Shown: piece after piece, positions 20,227-31,979 of the stretch
Layout: each line of letters opens with the position of its first letter
How positions within the stretch are numbered: position 1 is the stretch's first letter
Origin: Streptomyces populi
GTDB taxonomy: Bacteria > Actinomycetota > Actinomycetes > Streptomycetales > Streptomycetaceae
Assembly (NCBI RefSeq): GCF_002911015.1
Contig: NZ_KZ626843.1
Coordinates: 1 to 64,000 of the forward strand
Direction of reading: 5' to 3'
Length of the DNA stretch: 64,000 bases
Notes under the pieces: generated by a model
The model's input: only the letters and a program-made list of their open reading frames with translations
The model's database searches: none
Told to the model about the DNA's origin: nothing
Translations under genes and position numbers: made by a program

Positions 20227-21068
20227 CCACGACCGACGTACGACCGGGCACGAAGGACACCTCCGCCCGGCTGCCCGGCGCCTGGGGGCTGGGGCTGCGC
20301 CGCGGCGGCCTGGAGCTCAGGCAGTTCTTCCGCCAGCGCGACCAGGTGGTGTTCACCTTCGCCTTCCCGGTCGTCTTCCTGTTCCTGTTCGCGTCGATCT
20401 TCAGCAACGACGTGAAGGGCGCGGGCATCACCGCCTCCCAGCTCTACGTCCCCGCGATGATGGCCGCCGGCATCATGTCGACCAGTTTCCAGTCCCTCGG
20501 CATCTCGATCGCGATCGAACGGGACGAGAAGGTGCTGCGCCGGCTGCGCGGCACGCCGATGCCGCCGGCCGCGTACTTCTTCGGCAAGATATGGCTGGTC
20601 CTGGTGACCGGCGCCCTGGAGACGGCGGTCCTTCTCACCGTCGGCACCACGCTGTACGACGTCGACCTGCCCTCGAGCCCCGGCAAGTGGGCGGACTTCG
20701 GCTGGATCTTCGTCCTGGGGCTCACGGCCTGCGCCCTGCTCGGCATCGCGATCAGTTCGGTCCCGAAGTCCGGCAAGAGCGCCACATCGGTGGTCGTCCT
20801 GCCCTTCCTCGTCCTCCAGTTCATCTCCGGCGTCTACATCGCCATCGACACCATCCCGGACTGGATGCTGAACATCGGCGCGCTGTTCCCCCTCAAGTGG
20901 ATGTGCCAGGGGCTGCGCGGGGTGTTCCTGCCCGACTCCGCGAAGGTCCTGGAGCAGGCGGGCGACTGGGAGTTCGGGCGGATCGCGCTGGTGCTCGGAG
21001 CGTGGTGCGTCGGAGGATTGCTGCTGTGTCTGCTGACCTTCCGCTGGAAGAACCGGCGCGACGGATGA
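20223..21068 (+). CDS. ABC-2 type transporter permease
   Basis: The 281-residue membrane protein begins with a soluble N-terminus, then six predicted helices (VVFTFAFPVVFLFLFASIF, later FGWIFVLGLTACALLGIAI and VLPFLVLQFISGVYIAI). This is the ABC2_membrane layout that pairs with DrrA-type ATPases to export hydrophobic compounds. Four-base ATGA overlaps on both sides couple it to the ATPase and the sensor kinase, so it probably exports what the two-component system senses. Confidence 0.93.
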   Translation: MTTTDVRPGTKDTSARLPGAWGLGLRRGGLELRQFFRQRDQVVFTFAFPVVFLFLFASIFSNDVKGAGITASQLYVPAMMAAGIMSTSFQSLGISIAIERDEKVLRRLRGTPMPPAAYFFGKIWLVLVTGALETAVLLTVGTTLYDVDLPSSPGKWADFGWIFVLGLTACALLGIAISSVPKSGKSATSVVVLPFLVLQFISGVYIAIDTIPDWMLNIGALFPLKWMCQGLRGVFLPDSAKVLEQAGDWEFGRIALVLGAWCVGGLLLCLLTFRWKNRRDG

Positions 21069-22309
21069 CGACTCCGGCCGCGCGCACCGGCCCGGCGCCG
21101 GACCGGACCCGAACCGGTCCGGCACCGGGCGGGGCCCGCGCGTCGAACACCTGGGAACTCTCGTTCCGGCTCTGGGACGCGTACTTCGCCGTCGTGTGGG
21201 TGGCCACCCTGGTGTTCGTGCTCGGCACGGCGCACCCGGGGTGGCACGTCCGGCTCGCGGCGGGCGGGGTGCTCCTGCTGCTGATCCCCTGGTACCTGCT
21301 GGTCGGGCGGCCCGTCCTCACCGCCGAGGTCCCCGACGAGCGCCGCGCCCTCGGCTACATCGCGGGCGCGGTCCTGCTGTTCCTGCCGCCCGGCGTGCTC
21401 GTCGGCGAGACCCGGCTGATGACCTTCGCGCTCATCCCGCAGTGCTTCATCGCGCTGCGGCTGCGCCGGGCCCTGACCGCCTCGGCCGTCATCAACATCG
21501 CGCCGGTGGCGGGCTGGGCCCTGCTGTGGCGGCCCGGCGGACAGGCCCTGTTCTTCAACTCGGTCTTCGCGGTGGTCACGCTCGTCTTCTCGGCGGCGCT
21601 GGGGAGCTGGATCATCCGCATCATGGAGCAGAGCCGCGAACGGGCCGAGCTCATCACCGAACTGGACGCCAGCCGCCACGAGATCGCCCGGCTCTCGGCC
21701 ATGCACGGCGCGCTGGCCGAACGCGAACGGTTCTCCCGGGAGATCCACGACACCCTCGCGCAGGGTTTCACCAGCCTCCTGATGCTGGTCCAGGCCGTCG
21801 AGGCCGAACTCGACCACGATCTGCCGCAGGCCCGCCGCCATCTGGCCCTCATGGACGAGACCGCCCGGCAGAACCTCGCCGAGGCACGGGCCCTGGTCGC
21901 CGGCGGGGCGCCCGCCGACCTGGACGGCGCCACGCTGCCCGACGCGCTGCGGAGGCTGGCCGCCCGCCACGACGCGAGCATCGCCGTGACCGGTCCGGTG
22001 CGCCCGCTGCCCGCCGGCCCCGAAGTGGTGATCCTCCGCTCCTGCCAGGAGGCGCTGGCCAACGCCCGCAAGCACGCGGGGAGTTCACCCGCCGTCACGG
22101 TCGGCCTCGCGTACGCGGCCGACTCGCTGGCCCTGTCGGTGCGCGACGACGGCCGGGGCTTCGACCCCACCGCGCCGGTCGACGGGTACGGTCTGGCGGG
22201 GCTGCGCGCCCGGGCCGCCGAGGTGGGCGGCACCGCTCTCATCCGCAGTGCGCCGGGCGACGGGACGACCGTCACCGTGCGCCTGCCCGTCCCCGGGAGT
22301 GACGTGTGA
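21065..22309 (+). CDS. Two-component sensor histidine kinase (NarL/DesK-type)
   Basis: The 414-residue protein has four to six hydrophobic segments in the N-terminal half. A dimerisation region with the phosphoacceptor His at about 228 (FSREIHDTLAQGFTSL) follows, then an HATPase domain (RSCQEALANARKHAG, later DDGRGFD and GYGLAGLRARAAEVGG). This is the HisKA_3 class that pairs with LuxR-type regulators. It overlaps the permease and regulator genes by four bases each. Sensing is probably within the membrane, since no large extracellular domain is seen. Confidence 0.94.
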   Translation: MTTPAARTGPAPDRTRTGPAPGGARASNTWELSFRLWDAYFAVVWVATLVFVLGTAHPGWHVRLAAGGVLLLLIPWYLLVGRPVLTAEVPDERRALGYIAGAVLLFLPPGVLVGETRLMTFALIPQCFIALRLRRALTASAVINIAPVAGWALLWRPGGQALFFNSVFAVVTLVFSAALGSWIIRIMEQSRERAELITELDASRHEIARLSAMHGALAERERFSREIHDTLAQGFTSLLMLVQAVEAELDHDLPQARRHLALMDETARQNLAEARALVAGGAPADLDGATLPDALRRLAARHDASIAVTGPVRPLPAGPEVVILRSCQEALANARKHAGSSPAVTVGLAYAADSLALSVRDDGRGFDPTAPVDGYGLAGLRARAAEVGGTALIRSAPGDGTTVTVRLPVPGSDV

Positions 22310-22929
22310 TCCGGATCATCCTCGCCGACGACCACCCCGTCGTACGCGAAGGGCTGCGCGCGATGCTCAGCGCCGAGCCCGACCTCGAGGTGGTCGCCGA
22401 CGCGTCCAGCGGACCGCGCGCGGAGGCGCTGGCCGCCGAACTCCGGCCGGACATCGTGCTCATGGACCTGCGGATGCCCGAGGGCGGGGGTGTCGACGCG
22501 ATCGTGCGGATGACGCGGGCCGGTCTGCCCTGCCGGGTCGTCGTGCTGACGACGTACGAGACGGACCGGGACATCCTGCGGGCGGTGGAGGCAGGAGCCG
22601 CGGGCTATCTGCTGAAGGACCTGCCGCGCGCCGAACTCGCGGACGCCGTACGGGCCGCGGCGCGCGGCGAGACCGTGCTGGCGCCGTCGGTCGCGGCCCG
22701 GCTGGTCGACCAGCTCCGCAGCAGGCCGGAGCGGCCGCGTCTCTCCGAGCGGGAGACCGCGGTGCTGCGGCTGGTGGCCGAGGGCTGCACGAACGCGGAG
22801 ATCGGCCGCCGCCTCTTCATCGGCGAGTCCACCGTGAAGACCCATCTGCTGCGGGCCTTCGGCAAACTGGGGGTGGACGACCGGACGGCGGCGGTGACGA
22901 GCGCCATGCGCCACGGGCTGCTGGAGTGA
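22306..22929 (+). CDS. NarL/LuxR-family response regulator
   Basis: The 207-residue protein has a receiver domain with acidic residues ADDH at 7-10 and phosphoacceptor Asp54 (VLMDLRMPEGG), and Lys at the usual late position (YLLKDLP). The LuxR HTH lies near 145-200 (LSERETAVLRLVAEG, TVKTHLLRAFGKL). The GTG start overlaps the kinase stop (GTGA). It probably controls the exporter operon, possibly through the palindrome at 19285. Confidence 0.95.
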   Translation: MIRIILADDHPVVREGLRAMLSAEPDLEVVADASSGPRAEALAAELRPDIVLMDLRMPEGGGVDAIVRMTRAGLPCRVVVLTTYETDRDILRAVEAGAAGYLLKDLPRAELADAVRAAARGETVLAPSVAARLVDQLRSRPERPRLSERETAVLRLVAEGCTNAEIGRRLFIGESTVKTHLLRAFGKLGVDDRTAAVTSAMRHGLLE

Positions 22930-22962
22930 GCCACGGCCCGCCGGAGCGAGGCCCCGGGCACT

Positions 22963-22986
22963 GGTTCGCGGCACCCGCCGCGAACC
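22963..22986 (+). terminator. Terminator of the ABC/two-component operon
   Basis: A perfect 10-bp stem (GGTTCGCGGC with GCCGCGAACC) and an ACCC loop lie 34 bases past the response-regulator stop. It is the first of two tandem hairpins between convergent genes. Confidence 0.75.
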
Positions 22987-23005
22987 GGGGAGCAGGCCCG
23001 CGGCG

Positions 23006-23036
23006 CCCGTCCCGGTGGGGGACCCACCGGGACGGG
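23006..23036. terminator. Bidirectional terminator between response regulator and hisS
   Basis: A perfect 14-bp stem (CCCGTCCCGGTGGG and its complement) has a GGA loop, ten bases from the hisS stop. It can serve both convergent transcripts. Confidence 0.8.
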
Positions 23037-23046
23037 AAGAGCCGCG

Positions 23047-24309
23047 TCAGCCCAGGCGCGAGCGCAGTTCGGACACGAGCGCGTCGACCGCGACCGCCGT
23101 CTGCTCCCCGGACTCCATGTCCTTGAGCTGCACGACGCCCTCGGCGAGGTCACGTTCGCCGGCGACGACCGTGAAGCGGGCCCCGCTGCGGTTCGCGTTC
23201 TTCATCGCGCCCTTGAGGCCCTTCGCGCCGTACGAGAAGTCGGCGGCGACACCGGCCCTGCGCAGTTCGGTGACCACGCCGAAGAGGATCCGGCGGGCCT
23301 CCTCCCCGAGCGGCACCGCGAACACACTGGTGGATGCGGGGAGTTCGAGCTCCACGCCCTCCGCCTCCAGCGCCAGCACCGTACGGTCGACGCCCAGCGC
23401 CCAGCCGACGGACGGCAGCGCGGGGCCGCCGATCATCTCGGACAGTCCGTCGTAGCGGCCTCCGCCGCCGACCGCGGACTGCGAGCCGAGACCGTCGTGC
23501 ACGAACTCGAAGGTCGTGCGCGTGTAGTAGTCCAGGCCGCGCACGAGCTTCGGGTCGTCCTCGAAGGAGACGCCCGCGGCCGTGATCAGGTCGCGCACCT
23601 CCTCGTGGTACGCCTTGCAGCCGTCACAGAGGTAGTCGCGCAGCAACGGCGCCCCGCCCAGTTGCTTCTGGACGTCCTCGCGCTTGTCGTCGAGCACGCG
23701 CAGCGGGTTGATCTCCGCGCGGCGCAGCGTCTCCTCGTCGAGGTCCAGTCCGCGCAGGAAGTCCTGGAGCGCGGCCCGGTAGACGGGACGGCACTCCTTG
23801 TCGCCCAGGCTGTTCAGCAGGATGCGGAAGTTGCGCAGGCCCAGCGAGCGGTACGCCTGGTCCGCCAGGATGATCAGCTCGGCGTCGAGCGCCGGGTCCT
23901 CGGCTCCGATCGCCTCGGCACCCACCTGGGAGAAGTGGCGGTACCGCCCCTTCTGGGGGCGCTCGTAGCGGTAGTACGAGCCCGAGTACCAGAGCTTGAC
24001 GGGGAGGTTGCCCGCCTTGTGCAGGTTGGCCTCGAGCGCCGCGCGCAGCACGGAGGCGGTGCCCTCGGGGCGCAGGGCCAGCCTGTCGCCGCCCTTGGTC
24101 TCGAAGGCGTACATCTCCTTGGTCACGATGTCGGTGGACTCACCGACACCGCGGGCGAACAGTTCGACGTTCTCGAAGCCGGGCGTCTCGATGTAGCCGT
24201 AGCCGGAGTTGCGCAGCGGGGCCGCGATGGCCTCGCGGACCGCGAGGTACTTGGCGCTGTCCGGCGGAATGAGGTCGTACGTGCCCTTGGGGGCCCTGAA
24301 GGTGCTCAC
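23047..24309 (-). CDS. hisS: Histidyl-tRNA synthetase
   Basis: HisRS charges tRNA-His. With GTG at 24309 the protein has 420 residues and begins [17 protein letters not shown], which matches the usual start; the longer frame upstream is shadow. Class II motifs are seen ([27 protein letters not shown]) together with the His-specific [15 protein letters not shown] and the C-terminal anticodon domain. It follows the MBL-fold gene by ten bases. Confidence 0.97.
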   Translation of the reverse strand: MSTFRAPKGTYDLIPPDSAKYLAVREAIAAPLRNSGYGYIETPGFENVELFARGVGESTDIVTKEMYAFETKGGDRLALRPEGTASVLRAALEANLHKAGNLPVKLWYSGSYYRYERPQKGRYRHFSQVGAEAIGAEDPALDAELIILADQAYRSLGLRNFRILLNSLGDKECRPVYRAALQDFLRGLDLDEETLRRAEINPLRVLDDKREDVQKQLGGAPLLRDYLCDGCKAYHEEVRDLITAAGVSFEDDPKLVRGLDYYTRTTFEFVHDGLGSQSAVGGGGRYDGLSEMIGGPALPSVGWALGVDRTVLALEAEGVELELPASTSVFAVPLGEEARRILFGVVTELRRAGVAADFSYGAKGLKGAMKNANRSGARFTVVAGERDLAEGVVQLKDMESGEQTAVAVDALVSELRSRLG

Positions 24310-24319
24310 GGAAGTCTTG

Positions 24320-25033
24320 TCACATTCCTCGTCGAGGAGCGGCGGTCGGGTCCGCTCCCAGGCCGGCGGCCACCTGCCGCAGATACGGGTTGGTGGCGCG
24401 TTCCTGGCCGATGGTCGTCTGGGGGCCGTGGCCGGACAGCACCACGGTCGAGTCGTCGAGCGGCAGGCACACACGGCCCAGCGAGTCGAGCATCTCGTCC
24501 ATGTCGCCGCCCGGCAGGTCGGTGCGTCCGATGGAGCCGGCGAAGAGCAGATCCCCGGAGAAGAAGACGGACGGGATGTCCGCGCTCTCGGGCATCCGGA
24601 ACGTCACCGACCCCTTCGTATGGCCCGGGGCGTGCGCGACGGAGAGGTCGAGGCCCGCCAGCTTCAGCTCGGCGCCGTCGGTCAGCGTCCGCACGTCGTC
24701 GGGCTCCCCCACGGTCAGCTCGCCCATCAGCGGCATCCCGATGGACCGGCCGAGCGCCTTCTCGGGGTCGCTCATCATGTACCGGTCCGCGGGGTGGATC
24801 CAGGCGGGCACGTCGTGCGCTCCGCACACCGGGACGACCGAGGCGACGTGGTCGATGTGGCCGTGGGTGAGGATGACCGCGACGGGCTTGAGCCGATGCT
24901 TCTCGAGCGCGTCCTCGACTCCCTGGGCGGCCTGATGGCCCGGGTCGATGATCACGCACTCCTCACCCGCGGCGGGGGCGACCAGGTAACAGTTGGTCCC
25001 CCAGGCCCCGGCGGGGAACCCGGCAATGAGCAC
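24320..25033 (-). CDS. Metallo-beta-lactamase-fold hydrolase (glyoxalase II-like)
   Basis: The 237-residue protein has the HxHxDH metal motif ([12 protein letters not shown]), a later His in [12 protein letters not shown], an Asp in FSGDLLF, and the final His in [11 protein letters not shown]. This is the glyoxalase-II/YcbL group that hydrolyses thioesters. GTG at 25033 is chosen because AAGGA lies six bases upstream. It is directly followed by hisS, the common actinobacterial pair, and divergent from the cyclophilin gene. Confidence 0.93.
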   Translation of the reverse strand: MLIAGFPAGAWGTNCYLVAPAAGEECVIIDPGHQAAQGVEDALEKHRLKPVAVILTHGHIDHVASVVPVCGAHDVPAWIHPADRYMMSDPEKALGRSIGMPLMGELTVGEPDDVRTLTDGAELKLAGLDLSVAHAPGHTKGSVTFRMPESADIPSVFFSGDLLFAGSIGRTDLPGGDMDEMLDSLGRVCLPLDDSTVVLSGHGPQTTIGQERATNPYLRQVAAGLGADPTAAPRRGM

Positions 25034-25212
25034 GATCGTCCTTCGTGGTGGCGTACGCGCGAGTGTCGTACGGGCGGGTGGCTGTGGATCAGAGCCTACC
25101 GGCGCTGCCGATTCCTCAGCTAACCCATATACGGTACGGGGCACACGCAGGCGGTCGGCTCAGGCGACGCACGCGTCCCACTCGACGTACGAGACGCACG
25201 AGGAGAACTCCG

Positions 25213-26061
25213 GTGGTCAGCCAGGAACAGCGGCGGCGTCAGCTCGCCCGGGAGAAGTTCTTGCGACAGCAGCAGCGCCGCACATCCGCTCGACGAAGGA
25301 CCCGAACGCGCAACGCGGTGATCGCGGCGGTCGTCGGCGTGGTCGTCGCGGGCGGTGCGACGGCATACGCGACCGGGGCCTTCGAGAGCGACGGCAAGAA
25401 GGCGAACGCGGGCGCCGGGGCGACGCCCAGCGCGACGCCGACGAGCAAGGCGCCCGATCCGTGCGAGAAGCCCGCCGCGGGCAAGGTGAAGCCGCTCACG
25501 TGGAAGAAGGAGCCGGCGCTCACCATCGACAAGTCCGCCGCCTACACGATGAAGCTGGCGACGACCTGCGGCGACATCGACATGTCCCTCAAGGCGTCCG
25601 CCGCCCCGCACACGGTGAACTCGTTCGCCTTCCTCGCCGGCAAGGGTTACTTCGACCACACCAAGTGCCACCGGCTCACCCCCGAGGGCATCTACGTGCT
25701 GCAGTGCGGTGACCCGCAGGGCACCGGCGCCGGCGGTCCGGGCTACACCATCCCGGACGAGAACCTGAAGGACAAGGCCCTCAAGGGCAACGTGTACCCC
25801 GCGGGCACCGTCGCGATGGCCAACCAGTACAACTCCCAGACGCAGCAGGGACGCAACACGGGCGGCAGCCAGTTCTTCCTCGTCTACCGGAACAGCCCGC
25901 TCCCGCCCGACTACACACCGTTCGGGACGATTTCCGAGGCGGGGATGAAGGTCCTGAAGAAGATCGCCGCCGCCGGCGCGCAGGCTCCCGATCCCCAGAC
26001 CCAGAACACCGCGCCGAACGCGACCGTGGTGATCGACAAGGCGACGGTCACGAAGTCCTGA
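25213..26061 (+). CDS. Membrane-anchored cyclophilin-type peptidyl-prolyl isomerase
   Basis: The 282-residue protein starts at GTG 25213 with AGGAG eight bases upstream. A basic N-terminal region is followed by a membrane helix (about 37-55, NAVIAAVVGVVVAGGATAYA), then a linker and the cyclophilin domain. Motifs include KCHRLT, QCGDPQGTGAGGPGY and GGSQFFLVY. The enzyme probably assists folding outside the membrane. The usual catalytic Arg is seen in CHRLT. Confidence 0.94.
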   Translation: MVSQEQRRRQLAREKFLRQQQRRTSARRRTRTRNAVIAAVVGVVVAGGATAYATGAFESDGKKANAGAGATPSATPTSKAPDPCEKPAAGKVKPLTWKKEPALTIDKSAAYTMKLATTCGDIDMSLKASAAPHTVNSFAFLAGKGYFDHTKCHRLTPEGIYVLQCGDPQGTGAGGPGYTIPDENLKDKALKGNVYPAGTVAMANQYNSQTQQGRNTGGSQFFLVYRNSPLPPDYTPFGTISEAGMKVLKKIAAAGAQAPDPQTQNTAPNATVVIDKATVTKS

Positions 26062-26145
26062 CCGTCAACCGGGGAACTTCGGTCGCGCGGGATGCGGACA
26101 GGCAACCCGCTGGTCGCCTATGTTGGCCGTGACGAAACTGTGGAC

Positions 26146-26180
26146 GATGCCAGGGGGCTCCGAAGCCCCACACAGGCATC
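26146..26180 (+). promoter_or_regulatory. Two-part hairpin in the DUF349 gene leader
   Basis: An outer stem (GATGCC with GGCATC) encloses an inner stem (GGGGCT with AGCCCC, loop CCGA). It ends 16 bases before the GTG at 26197 and just before the GGAGGAGG ribosome-binding site. It could be a terminator for the cyclophilin gene or a leader structure affecting translation. Confidence 0.4.
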
Positions 26181-26196
26181 ATGTGGAGGAGGCGCT

Positions 26197-27426
26197 GTGA
26201 GCAGCGACCCGTGGGGCCGCGTCGACGAGACGGGGACCGTGTACGTGCGTACGGCCGACGGCGAGCAGGTCGTCGGCTCCTGGCAGGCCGGCACGCCCGA
26301 TGAGGCGCTGGCCTACTTCGAGCGCAAGTACGAAGGCCTGGTTGTCGAGATCGGCCTCCTCGAGAAGCGGGTGAAGACCACCGACCTGTCGGCGAAGGAC
26401 GCCCAGACCGCCATCGATCACATCCGTGAGCAGGTGGACGCCCACCACGCGGTCGGCGATCTGGACGCGCTGAAGGTACGGCTGGACAAGCTCGTGGAGA
26501 CCGTCGACGCGCGCCGCGAGGAACGCAAGGTCCAGCGGGCCAAGCAGTCCGACGAGGCGCGGCACGCCAAGGAGGCGCTGGTCGTCGAGGCCGAGGAGCT
26601 GGCGCAGAGCGACCAGTGGCGGGCGGCCGGTGAGCGGCTGCGCGCGCTGGTGGACACGTGGAAGGGGCTGCCGCGACTCGACCGCAAGTCGGACGACGAG
26701 CTGTGGCACCGCTTCTCGCACGCCCGCTCGGCGTTCTCCAAGCGGCGCAAGGCGCACTTCGCCTCGCTGGACGCGCAGCGCGAGGAGGCCCGCAAGGCCA
26801 AGGAGAAGCTGGTCGCCGAGGCCGAGGCGCTGTCCGGCTCGACGGACTGGGGTCCGACGGCGGCCCGTTACCGCGAGCTGATGGCGGACTGGAAGGCCGC
26901 GGGCCGCGCCCAGCGCGAGCACGAGGACGACCTGTGGAACCGCTTCCGCGGCGCCCAGGACGTGTTCTTCGCCGCGCGCAGCGGGGTCTTCGCCGAGCGT
27001 GACGCGGAGCAGACGGAGAACCTGAAGCTCAAGGAGGAGCTGGCCGAGGAGGCCGAGAAGCTCGTCCCGGTGACGGATCTGAAGGCGGCCCGCGCGGCCT
27101 TCCGGTCCATCAACGAGCGCTGGGAGGCCATCGGCCACGTGCCGCGCGACGCCCGCCCGAAGGTCGAGGGCCGGATGCACGCGGTGGAGCGGGCCCTCCA
27201 GGAGTCGGAGGAGACCGAGTGGCGCCGGACGAACCCGGAGGCACGCGCGCGTGCCGAGGGGCTGACCGGTCAGCTGCAGGCCGCCGTGGACAAGCTCCAG
27301 GGCCAGATCGAGGCGGCGCGCTCCGCGGGCAACACCGCGAAGGCCGACAAGCTCCAGAAGGAGCTCGACGGCCGTCAGGCGCTCCTCGACCAGGCGCTGA
27401 AGGGTCTTCAGGAGTTCGGCGGCTGA
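26197..27426 (+). CDS. DUF349 repeat coiled-coil protein
   Basis: The 409-residue protein is strongly charged and mostly helical. Several DUF349 repeats recur, with W and F spaced in units such as SDQWRAAGERLRALVDTWKG, DELWHRFSHARSAF, and DDLWNRFRGAQDVFFAAR. The N-terminal DPWGRVDETGTVYVRTADGEQVVGSW is a small beta-rich domain conserved in actinobacteria. Its function is not established. The start is GTG 26197, with GGAGGAGG nearby. Confidence 0.92.
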   Translation: MSSDPWGRVDETGTVYVRTADGEQVVGSWQAGTPDEALAYFERKYEGLVVEIGLLEKRVKTTDLSAKDAQTAIDHIREQVDAHHAVGDLDALKVRLDKLVETVDARREERKVQRAKQSDEARHAKEALVVEAEELAQSDQWRAAGERLRALVDTWKGLPRLDRKSDDELWHRFSHARSAFSKRRKAHFASLDAQREEARKAKEKLVAEAEALSGSTDWGPTAARYRELMADWKAAGRAQREHEDDLWNRFRGAQDVFFAARSGVFAERDAEQTENLKLKEELAEEAEKLVPVTDLKAARAAFRSINERWEAIGHVPRDARPKVEGRMHAVERALQESEETEWRRTNPEARARAEGLTGQLQAAVDKLQGQIEAARSAGNTAKADKLQKELDGRQALLDQALKGLQEFGG

Positions 27427-27442
27427 TTCGGCCGCGCACGCG

Positions 27443-27481
27443 CGAAGGGGCTCCCGTACGCACCGTACGGGAGCCCCTTCG
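27443..27481. terminator. Bidirectional terminator between DUF349 gene and relA
   Basis: A perfect 18-bp stem (CGAAGGGGCTCCCGTACG and its complement) has a CAC loop. It lies 16 bases after the DUF349 stop and 51 bases from the relA stop. It is one of the strongest hairpins in the window. Confidence 0.88.
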
Positions 27482-27532
27482 TGTGCCGCCGCCGGCCCGC
27501 CCGGTACGCGGCCGGGCGGGACCGGACGGGCG

Positions 27533-30097
<2,565 letters not shown>

Positions 30098-30326
30098 GAG
30101 GGCTCCTCGTGCGCGATCCGGGTCCCCCGGTCAGGCTCCGGAAACCCCATGGTAGCGATCCTCCGCGCCGGGCTCGCTGCCGGCCGCCGACGGCGGCCTC
30201 GTACAAGGGAACGCCAGAGGCGGGCGCCGGATTCCTCCGGGCCCGCCTCCACGGTGTCCTACGGGTGCCTCAGGCCTTTCGGGGGCCTTTCCGGGAACGG
30301 ACTCCCGGGTGGCGTGCGCGCGGTCC

Positions 30327-30866
30327 TCAGACCGTCAGGAGCGCTTCCAGGGGAGCCCCGGCCAGGGCCGGCTCCAGACGGCCGCGGCCGCCCAGGAAGC
30401 CGAGCTCCATCAGCACGGCGACGCCCGCGACCTCGGCACCCGCCCTGCGGATGAGCTGGAGCGACGCCTCCGCGGTGCCGCCGGTGGCGAGGACGTCGTC
30501 GACGACCAGTACGCGGTCGGCCGCGCCCAGGTCCTCGGCGTGCACCTCGATCTCGGCGGAGCCGTACTCCAGGTCGTACGCCTGCGACAGGGTCGCTCCG
30601 GGGAGCTTGCCCGCCTTGCGCACGGGGATGAAACCGATCCCGGCGTGGACGGCGACCGGGGCCCCGAGGATGAAGCCGCGGGCCTCCAGACCGACGATCT
30701 TGGTGGCGCCGTTGCGCACGGCGATCTCCGCCAGGGCGCCGGTGAGCGCGCCGAACGCGGCCGGGTCGGCCAGGAGCGGGGTGATGTCCTTGAACATCAC
30801 GCCCGGCTCCGGGTAGTCGGCCACGTCACGGATGCGGCTGGTCAGCAGCTCTTCGATGCCGGTCAT
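30327..30866 (-). CDS. apt: Adenine phosphoribosyltransferase
   Basis: Apt salvages adenine to AMP with PRPP. The 179-residue protein has the PRPP-binding VLVVDDVLATGGTA motif and the flexible-loop region RKAGKLPG, typical of the family. The ATG overlaps the secF stop by four bases. The apt-relA pairing behind secDF is the normal actinobacterial order and links purine salvage with (p)ppGpp metabolism. Confidence 0.97.
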   Translation of the reverse strand: MTGIEELLTSRIRDVADYPEPGVMFKDITPLLADPAAFGALTGALAEIAVRNGATKIVGLEARGFILGAPVAVHAGIGFIPVRKAGKLPGATLSQAYDLEYGSAEIEVHAEDLGAADRVLVVDDVLATGGTAEASLQLIRRAGAEVAGVAVLMELGFLGGRGRLEPALAGAPLEALLTV

Positions 30867-31978
30867 CGGCGCTTCCCCGAGGGACGGCCGCGGCCGCGGG
30901 AGCGGGACGCGGGCTGGCTGCGGGGACCGACGACCGCCGGGGCGGCGTCGTCCAGGTCGTCCTCGTACGAGGAGTCGGTGGCCCCCGGCTCCAGGGACTC
31001 GCCCGTGGCGGCCGCCTGGGCCCGCTTGGCGAGGACCCGCTTGCGCAGGGCCTTCATCTCCGGCTCGCGCTCCTTGAGGTCGGCGACGAGCGGCGTGGCG
31101 ATGAAGATCGAGGAGTACGCACCGGCCGCGAGACCGACGAACAGCGACAGCGAGATGTCGTTGAGCATGCCGGCGCCGAGGACGCCGCCGCCGATGAACA
31201 GCAGGCCGGCGACCGGCAGCAGCGCGACCACCGTGGTGTTGATGGAACGCACCAGGGTGCTGTTGATCGAGCGGTCGGCGACGTCGCTGTAGGTCCAGCG
31301 GGTCTGCTTGGTGATCCCCTTCGTCTGCTCCTTGAGGCTGTCGAAGACGACGACCGTGTCGTAGAGCGAGTAACCGAGGATCGTGAGCAGACCGATCACC
31401 GTGCCCGGGGTGACCTCGAAGCCGACCAGGGCGTAGATGCCGACCGTGATGGTGATGTCGTGGATCAGCGCGACCAGGGCCGCGATGGCCATGCGCCACT
31501 CGAAGGCGATCGCCAGGTAGATCACGACCAGGACCATGAAGATCGCCAGGCCCTCCCAGGCCTTGTTGGCGATCTGGTCACCCCAGCTGGGGCCGACCAG
31601 GTCGGCGTTGATCTTCTCGGAGTCGACCTTCAGGTCGGTGGCGAGCTTCGTCTTGATCGCGTCCGACTTGTCGGTGTCGATGCCGGCGATCTGGATGCGC
31701 AGTCCGCCGTTGCCGAGCTTCTGGACGACGGCGTCGTGGCCGGAGGCCTCTTCCGCGAACGTCTCCGCCTGGCTCACCGAGATGCTGGTCTTGTCGGTGG
31801 TGAAGACGGCGCCGCCCTGGAACTCGATGCCCATGTTCAGGCCCCGCACCGTCAGGCCGAGGATGGCCGTGATGGTGATCAGGATCGAGATGCCGTACCA
31901 GATCTTGCGCTTGCCGACGAAGTCGTAGCCGATCTCGCCGCGGTGGAGCCGGGCGCCGAGGGTGCCGAGTTTCGACAT
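30863..31978 (-). CDS. secF: Protein translocase subunit SecF
   Basis: SecF works with SecD and YajC to drive late steps of Sec export using the proton gradient. The 371-residue protein has six predicted membrane helices, the N-terminal FVGKRKIWYGISILI and the first periplasmic domain with FQGGAVF. The C-terminal core carries GLLTILGYSLYDTVVVFDSLKE. The basic C-terminal tail is typical of actinobacteria. It starts one base after the secD stop. Confidence 0.97.
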   Translation of the reverse strand: MSKLGTLGARLHRGEIGYDFVGKRKIWYGISILITITAILGLTVRGLNMGIEFQGGAVFTTDKTSISVSQAETFAEEASGHDAVVQKLGNGGLRIQIAGIDTDKSDAIKTKLATDLKVDSEKINADLVGPSWGDQIANKAWEGLAIFMVLVVIYLAIAFEWRMAIAALVALIHDITITVGIYALVGFEVTPGTVIGLLTILGYSLYDTVVVFDSLKEQTKGITKQTRWTYSDVADRSINSTLVRSINTTVVALLPVAGLLFIGGGVLGAGMLNDISLSLFVGLAAGAYSSIFIATPLVADLKEREPEMKALRKRVLAKRAQAAATGESLEPGATDSSYEDDLDDAAPAVVGPRSQPASRSRGRGRPSGKRR

Positions 31979-31979
31979 C

